10,232 nucleotides of DNA from CAYLZO01 sp964387775. GTDB lineage: Bacteria > Chloroflexota > Anaerolineae > JAAYZQ01. Made by a program: the position numbers and the translations under genes. The notes under the pieces were generated by a model. That model saw only the letters and a program-made list of their open reading frames with translations, did no database searches and had not been told where the DNA came from. This document shows positions 6,080 through 10,232 of the stretch, one piece after another. Each line of letters begins with the position of its first letter. The stretch's first letter is position 1. The stretch is taken from assembly GCA_964387775.1 (NCBI GenBank), contig CAYLZO010000200.1, positions 1 to 10,232 of the forward strand. The letters run 5' to 3'.

Positions 6080-7288
6080 CTACTTGATCTCGGACAGGAT
6101 CGAGTACATGGGCATGACCATCGCCACGGCGATAAAGCCCACGATGCCGGCGATGACGATGGTCAGGACCGGTTCGGCCATCGCCGTCAACTGTTGCACG
6201 CTGCGGTCCACCTCCTCTTCGTAAAAAGCCATCAGCGTCTCCAGATTCTCCTCCAGTGTGCCCGTCTCTTCGCCCACGCGCACCATCTGGGCCAGGAGGG
6301 GCGGAAAGAGGCGCTCGGCGGCCAGCGGCCCCGAGAGCCCTTGCCCGGCGAGGAGCGCCGCCTGGGCCCGGCCCAGCGCCTCGGCCACGACGACGTTGTC
6401 GATGGTCCGCAACACCAACTCCATGATCTCCGACAGGGGCAGGCCGGCGCGGATGAGCGTGGCCGTGGTCCGGCTAAAGCGAGCCAGTTGCCCCTTCAAG
6501 ATCACCGGGCCGATCAGCGGCAGGCGGAGGATCAGGGCGTCGCGCAGGCGGCGGCCCCCCGGCTGCCCGCCCCACCAGGCCAAGACCGCGGCCAGGACCA
6601 GCCCGCCAAAGAGCAGGTAGAGCCCGTAGGCGCTCGTGAAGCGACTGCTCGCGATCAGGATGCGCGTCGGCAGCGGCAGATCGGCTCCAAAGGACTCAAA
6701 GAGGTCGATCATGGGCGGCAGGGCGACGGTGAGCATCAGGACTACGACGCCGACCGCCACGGCCAGGACAAAGATCGGATAGGTGAGGGCATCGCGCAGT
6801 TTGCGCAAGAGCGCCTGCTCCTTCTCCAAATAAGTCGCCAACTGTCGCAGCACGTCCTCCAGGTTGCCCGACCGCTCGCCCAGGGCCAGGGTCCGGGTGT
6901 AGAGTTTGGGAAAGGCGAGGGGGTGTTTGGCCAGTGCAGCCGAAAAGGACAACCCCCGATCCAGGTCCTCGATGACCTCGGCCAGCACGTCGCGCATCGC
7001 CCGCCGGTTGGCCTGGTCGGCCAGCAGCCGCAGCGCCCGGAGGATGTTTACGCCCGACGAGAGCAGGGTGGCCAGTTGCCGCGAAAAGATGATCAGGTCC
7101 TGGCGCTTGACGCCAAAAAAGGTGGGAAAGAGGGTCGCGAGGGTCCGTTTGGAACGGGCAGGCGTCAACCTGGCGACGGTGAGGCCCTCTTCCCACAGCG
7201 CCTCCTCGGCCACCAGCTCGTTGGGCACGTCGATCCGGCCCTCCACGCGTTGACCGCGCTGGTCAAAGGCGACGTAACGGTAGCTCAT
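6080..7288 (-). CDS. pilC: Type IV pilus inner-membrane platform protein PilC/GspF
   Basis: 402 aa, the normal length for the family. It forms the inner-membrane platform on which the ATPase PilB acts to push pilin subunits into the fibre. Two T2SSF cytoplasmic domains are visible at about residues 64-186 and 268-390. Each carries the family signature: LALGERSGNLEDVL at 134-147 and VRVGEETGTLEENL at 336-349. Membrane segments lie at about 170-193, 219-239 and 370-392, the last followed by the typical MVMPMYSILSEIK ending. The N-terminus (YRYVAFDQRGQRVEGRI) matches the usual opening of the family. The ATG at 7288 has GGGGAAG upstream and starts 12 nt after the pilB stop, so the two genes are surely co-transcribed. 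Identification is firm; the choice of PilC over the type II secretion GspF depends on the pilus context. Confidence 0.95.
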   Translation of the reverse strand: MSYRYVAFDQRGQRVEGRIDVPNELVAEEALWEEGLTVARLTPARSKRTLATLFPTFFGVKRQDLIIFSRQLATLLSSGVNILRALRLLADQANRRAMRDVLAEVIEDLDRGLSFSAALAKHPLAFPKLYTRTLALGERSGNLEDVLRQLATYLEKEQALLRKLRDALTYPIFVLAVAVGVVVLMLTVALPPMIDLFESFGADLPLPTRILIASSRFTSAYGLYLLFGGLVLAAVLAWWGGQPGGRRLRDALILRLPLIGPVILKGQLARFSRTTATLIRAGLPLSEIMELVLRTIDNVVVAEALGRAQAALLAGQGLSGPLAAERLFPPLLAQMVRVGEETGTLEENLETLMAFYEEEVDRSVQQLTAMAEPVLTIVIAGIVGFIAVAMVMPMYSILSEIK

Positions 7289-7300
7289 CGGTTTCTTCCC

Positions 7301-9004
7301 CTACCGGATCGTGTAGACATTGCGCATCACCTCCCGGATGGTCGTGATGGCCTGCTGGACCTTGATCATCCCCTCCCGCCAGATGGGCACCATGCCCTTG
7401 GCCACGGCCTGAGCCTTGATCTCGTCGGCCGAGGCGCGGGCCATCACGAGCCGGCGGATCGACTCGGTGACGGTCAGCACCTCAAAGACGCCGGTCCGGC
7501 CCCGGTAGCCGGTGCCCGCACAAAAGTTGCAGCCGTGGCCCTGCTCAAAGCGCTCGGGCGCATAGCCCATCTCTTCCTCGAAGGCCAGCCGCTCCTCGGG
7601 CACGACCTTGCTCAGCGCCGAGCAGCGGTCGCACGTCTTGCGCACCAGCCGCTGGGCCACGACCCCGCCCAACGCCGAGACGACCAGGAAGGGCTCCACG
7701 CCCAGGTCGACGAGGCGGTGCAGCGTGCTGACGGCGTCGTTGGCGTGGATAGAGGACAGGACCAGGTGCCCGGTCAGAGCCGCTTGCACGGCGATCTCGG
7801 CCGTCTCCTGGTCGCGGATCTCGCCGACCAGGATCACGTTGGGGTCCATGCGCATGATAGCCCGCAGACCGGCCGCAAAGGTGACGCCGGCCTGCCGGTT
7901 GACCTGGATCTGGCTGACCCGCTCGAACTGGTATTCGACCGGATCCTCGATGGTCATGATGTTCTGCTCGTCGCGGTTCAGGCGGTTGATGGTGGCATAG
8001 AGGGTCGTCGTCTTGCCCGCGCCGGTGGGTCCCGAGACCAGGACCATGCCAAAGGGCAGGGTGAGCAGCCGCTGGAAGGCGGCCATCCCTTCGGGCAGGA
8101 AGCCCAATTCCTCCAGCCGCAGCAGGGACAGCGATTTGTCCAGAATGCGCAGAACGGCCATCTCGCCCCGGGCCGTGTTGGCCGTGGCGACCCGCACGTC
8201 CACTTCACCGTCTTTTCCCTGAAACGTAAACTGCCCGTCCTGGGGCCGGCGCCGCTCGGCGATGTTCATGCCGGCCATGACCTTGATGCGGCTGACCAGC
8301 GGCCTGTGGACCGACGGCGAGGTCTCGAATGCGTCGTGCAGGATGCCGTCGATCCGGTAGCGCGCGCGCAGCACGCCGTCGTCGGGGACGATGTGCACGT
8401 CGGAGGCGCGATCGCGGATGGCCTGGCCGAGGATCAATTCCACCACCCGGGCCACGGGACTCTCGGCCACCAGGTCGGCCGTCAGGCGCCGGGCTTCGGT
8501 CGCCGGGGCCGGCTCGGGCGCAATCTGCTCCAACTGGTGCTCGATCTCGCCGCTGGAGCGGTAGTAGAGCTGGAGCGCCTCTTGGATGTCGTCGCGCACG
8601 CCCACGGCCGGTTTGATGCGCATCTTGGCCCGGATCGACACGTCCTCCAGAGCCTGGATGTCGAGGGGGTCCTCCATCACCAGGATCAACTCGTCGTCGA
8701 TCACCTCCAGGGGGATGAGGCCGTAGCGATAGGCAATCTCCTGGGGGACCAACGCCACCGCCTCTGGCTGTACGGCGTGGCGTTTGAGGTCGATGAGGGG
8801 CAAGTTTAGTTGCAGACTCAGGGCCATGGCGGCGTCGCGGGGCGTAATCACCCCCTGCCGGACGAGCACGTCGGTCGTGCTCTCCCCGTCGCGACGGGCC
8901 TGCCGTGCCTCGGTCAGTTGTTCTGGCGTCAACAGACCGGAATCCAGCAGAACCTGGCCCATTTCCTGCTGGGCCGCTGCCGATTCTCGATCAAACAACG
9001 TCAC
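7301..9004 (-). CDS. pilB: Type IV pilus extension ATPase PilB/GspE
   Basis: 567 aa, the usual PilB length. It powers pilin polymerisation as a cytoplasmic hexamer docked on PilC. An N-terminal MshEN/T2SSE_N-type domain (about 8-150) precedes the catalytic core. In the core I see Walker A GPTGAGKT (325-332), an Asp box around TIEDPVEYQ (351-359), Walker B ILVGEIRD (391-398) and a His box TGHLVLSSIHAND (411-423). Four cysteines, C458/C461 and C492/C495 in CxxC pairs, form the zinc-binding motif typical of PilB/GspE and absent from PilT. All key residues are present. The start is GTG 9004-9002 with GGAG 6 nt upstream. MshEN domains can bind c-di-GMP in some family members; whether this one does cannot be judged here. 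It lies 30 nt after the receiver protein gene. Confidence 0.96.
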   Translation of the reverse strand: MTLFDRESAAAQQEMGQVLLDSGLLTPEQLTEARQARRDGESTTDVLVRQGVITPRDAAMALSLQLNLPLIDLKRHAVQPEAVALVPQEIAYRYGLIPLEVIDDELILVMEDPLDIQALEDVSIRAKMRIKPAVGVRDDIQEALQLYYRSSGEIEHQLEQIAPEPAPATEARRLTADLVAESPVARVVELILGQAIRDRASDVHIVPDDGVLRARYRIDGILHDAFETSPSVHRPLVSRIKVMAGMNIAERRRPQDGQFTFQGKDGEVDVRVATANTARGEMAVLRILDKSLSLLRLEELGFLPEGMAAFQRLLTLPFGMVLVSGPTGAGKTTTLYATINRLNRDEQNIMTIEDPVEYQFERVSQIQVNRQAGVTFAAGLRAIMRMDPNVILVGEIRDQETAEIAVQAALTGHLVLSSIHANDAVSTLHRLVDLGVEPFLVVSALGGVVAQRLVRKTCDRCSALSKVVPEERLAFEEEMGYAPERFEQGHGCNFCAGTGYRGRTGVFEVLTVTESIRRLVMARASADEIKAQAVAKGMVPIWREGMIKVQQAITTIREVMRNVYTIR

Positions 9005-9034
9005 CTGTGCTCCTTCCTAAACCGATCCGGCTGC

Positions 9035-10063
9035 TCACGACAACGTCTGAAGCCAGCCGGCGAGTTGGTCAAGGGCCGGATCGTCGGCGCCGGCCCCGGC
9101 CGGAATCTGGGCGACGATGGGATAGCCCAACTCGGCCCCATCGACGACCCCTTGCCCGCCGCAGAGCACCAACCGGATCTGCTCGACGTCCATGCCGACC
9201 CGCTCTATCATCTTGAGCGCAGACCGAGCCGCGCCGAGGGATACCGGGTCGCCGGCCGTGACCAGCAGCACCGGGCCGCAGGCCGCCGCCGCCCGGTGTA
9301 GCACGGCGGCAGGATAGACGGGCACGTCGGCCAGGACGAATCCCGGCTCGCCCAGGAGCGCGTCGAATACGAGGGGGACGTCGTCGGGGACGAGCTGGCC
9401 GGCCTGGCCGGTGCCCTCCAGGTTGTTCAACAGGCGCAGCCCGCTGAGATGCCGCCAGGCTTGCTGCCGCAGGCTCCGGGCCATCTCCGGGTCGGACAGG
9501 GCGACCGGCTCCTCAGGGGGGGATGCCTGAAGCAGCAGGGGGTGCTCCACAGAAAAGGGATGCAGATCGACCAGGGTGACCGCTTCACCCCGCTGGGCCA
9601 GGGAGAGGCCGGCGTTCAGGGCGACCGGGGTCGCCTCGCGGCCCCGCGCCGGGGCAAACACCACACCCGTCCCCAAGAATCCGGGCTCCTGCTGCCTCTC
9701 GTCCAACAGGGGGCGGAGCACGGCCAGGAGTTCGGCCGTGCGAAAGGGCTTGACCAGGTAGCCGTCTGCTCCGATCCGATTTGCCGTTTCGACGTCGGCC
9801 TGGCCCGACTTGGCCGAAATCACCACGACGGGCAGATCTCTGTTTTCCGGATCGCCGCGCAGTTGCTCCAGGACCTCAAAGCCGTCGATGCCCGGCAACA
9901 TCAGGTCCAACAAGATGAGATCGGGCGATTCGGCTCGCGCTACTTGCAGACCCTTGAACCCATTTTCGGCGCTTAGGACCCGGTACCCCGCCTGCTTGAG
10001 TTGCAGCCCGATCATCTGGGTCAAGCGTGGGTCATCTTCGATGATAAGAATTCTTGGTTCCAT
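9035..10063 (-). CDS. CpaE-like response regulator: receiver domain fused to a degenerate MinD/ParA-like ATPase domain
   Basis: 342 aa from ATG 10063, which has GAGGA at 10070-10074 with a 6-nt spacer. A GTG 18 nt upstream is possible but less well placed. Residues 3-119 form a complete receiver domain: acidic pair E9/D10/D11, phosphoacceptor D53 in LLDLMLPG, S83 and K105 in VKPF. Residues about 126-342 follow the MinD/ParA/CpaE plan: a start like GTGVVFAPARG, the segment GLSLAQRGEAVTLVDL (Asp166), and later VLADVPVYPA and VLLVTAGDPVSLGAARSALK. The expected P-loop (KGGVGKTT) reads ARGREATP, with no catalytic Lys or GKT/S, so nucleotide hydrolysis is doubtful. CpaE-type proteins position pilus machinery in Tad systems. 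Heading an operon with PilB and PilC, this one may link phosphorylation signals to pilus localisation or activity. No DNA-binding domain is seen. Confidence 0.85.
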   Translation of the reverse strand: MEPRILIIEDDPRLTQMIGLQLKQAGYRVLSAENGFKGLQVARAESPDLILLDLMLPGIDGFEVLEQLRGDPENRDLPVVVISAKSGQADVETANRIGADGYLVKPFRTAELLAVLRPLLDERQQEPGFLGTGVVFAPARGREATPVALNAGLSLAQRGEAVTLVDLHPFSVEHPLLLQASPPEEPVALSDPEMARSLRQQAWRHLSGLRLLNNLEGTGQAGQLVPDDVPLVFDALLGEPGFVLADVPVYPAAVLHRAAAACGPVLLVTAGDPVSLGAARSALKMIERVGMDVEQIRLVLCGGQGVVDGAELGYPIVAQIPAGAGADDPALDQLAGWLQTLS

Positions 10064-10086
10064 GCCACGTCCTCGTCTCACAGCAC

Positions 10087-10130
10087 CAAACAGAAAAGCC
10101 CCTGGGGAGCCATCGGCGGCTCCCCGGGCT
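10087..10130 (-). terminator. Strong GC-rich hairpin followed by T-rich tract in the operon leader (attenuator-like)
   Basis: An 8-bp stem GGGGAGCC / GGCTCCCC (10104-10111 with 10118-10125, loop 10112-10117) is extended by a 5-bp stem AGCCC / GGGCT (10097-10101 with 10126-10130) across a 2-nt bulge. On the minus strand it is followed by TTTCTGTTT, giving the shape of an intrinsic terminator. It sits between the predicted promoter and the receiver-gene start. It could be an attenuator or riboswitch expression platform, or alternatively the terminator of a gene lying beyond the right edge. Confidence 0.5.
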
Positions 10131-10134
10131 TCTC

Positions 10135-10151
10135 TGGCTCACCTCCAGCCA
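10135..10151 (-). promoter_or_regulatory. Small stem-loop just upstream of the terminator-like hairpin
   Basis: TGGCT (10135-10139) pairs with AGCCA (10147-10151). On the transcribed minus strand the 7-nt loop reads GGAGGTG, which resembles a ribosome-binding core presented in a loop. It lies four bases before the larger hairpin. I cannot match the pair of hairpins to a known riboswitch class by eye. Confidence 0.35.
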
Positions 10152-10177
10152 ACACCCGTATGCCAAAGTTCTACTAG

Positions 10178-10206
10178 ATTGTAACATGCCAGCATCCTCC
10201 ACCCAA
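10178..10206 (-). promoter_or_regulatory. Putative sigma-70 promoter of the pilus operon
   Basis: On the minus strand a -35-like TTGGGT (10201-10206) is followed after exactly 17 nt by TACAAT (10178-10183). The -10 matches consensus at five of six positions and is preceded by TGT. Transcription would start near 10171, giving a leader of about 108 nt with two hairpins before the ATG at 10063. The -35 is weak (3 of 6), so this is a prediction only. Confidence 0.45.
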
Positions 10207-10224
10207 TCCCCCACGGGATGGAGG
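10196..10224. repeat. Imperfect inverted repeat overlapping the predicted -35
   Basis: CCTCCA+CCC at 10196-10204 pairs with GGG+A+TGGAGG at 10215-10224, with a single bulged base and a loop of about 10 nt. It overlaps the -35 hexamer at 10201-10206. It could be an operator, or the hairpin of a gene ending beyond the right edge. In GC-rich sequence a chance origin is also possible. Confidence 0.35.
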
Positions 10225-10232
10225 TAGGGGAG

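Noticed and set aside
5744..8809. Very long plus-strand open frame of about 1000 codons across the pilB/pilC region
   Set aside because: It is the complement of two unmistakable genes in GC-rich DNA. Its translation is rich in His, Gln, Asp and Gly with no recognisable domain, as expected for an antisense shadow.
7301..9004. Retraction ATPase PilT
   Set aside because: The N-terminal MshEN-type domain and the two CxxC zinc pairs are PilB/GspE features that PilT lacks, and the length fits PilB.
10060..10175. c-di-GMP-I (GEMM) riboswitch in the operon leader
   Set aside because: It would fit pilus regulation, but the conserved GEMM core and tetraloop/receptor pattern are not visible by eye. 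Only generic hairpins can be supported.

Overview
GC-rich bacterial DNA in which every credible gene lies on the minus strand. It reads as one type IV pilus (T4P) assembly locus, transcribed from the right edge of the window toward the left. The mix of PilB/PilC-type machinery, a CpaE-like receiver protein, long beta-sandwich surface proteins and degenerate 7-bp tandem repeats suggests a Chloroflexota (Anaerolineae-like) organism. That assignment is inference; no rRNA or other phylogenetic marker is present.

Layout in transcription order. (1) 10064-10232: a leader with a plausible sigma-70 promoter, a small stem-loop and a strong terminator-like hairpin. (2) 9035-10063: a response-regulator receiver fused to a CpaE/MinD-like domain whose P-loop has decayed. 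(3) 7301-9004: the extension ATPase PilB/GspE, with Walker and four-cysteine motifs intact. (4) 6080-7288: the inner-membrane platform protein PilC/GspF. (5) 5990-6079: a 90-bp gap filled by a perfect 15-bp inverted repeat with a nested palindrome. (6) 5780-5989: an unrecognised 69-aa protein with two membrane segments. (7) 5412-5783, 4951-5415 and 4489-4887: three small pilin-like proteins resembling PilV/PulI, PilW/PulJ and PilX. (8) 874-4476: a 1200-aa Sec-exported protein with two PPC-like domains, three Calx-beta-like repeats and a DUF11-like domain. (9) 1-877: a PilO-like protein with a TPR-like C-terminus, cut by the window edge.

The genes are tightly packed. There are stop/start overlaps at 5780-5783 (GTGA), 5412-5415 (ATGA) and 874-877 (ATGA), and 12-nt gaps at pilB/pilC and pilX-like/surface protein. 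This argues for co-transcription and translational coupling. Functionally, PilB and PilC would drive assembly, the minor pilin-like proteins would form a priming or tip complex, the large exported protein sits where PilY1 sits in classical minor-pilin operons, and PilO belongs to the alignment subcomplex. No major pilin, PilT, PilM, PilN, PilQ or prepilin peptidase gene is visible here.

The most unusual points are 7-bp tandem repeats translated inside the prepilin leaders of two adjacent minor pilins, the receiver/pseudo-ATPase hybrid heading the operon, the structured leader, and the large exported protein at the PilY1 position.
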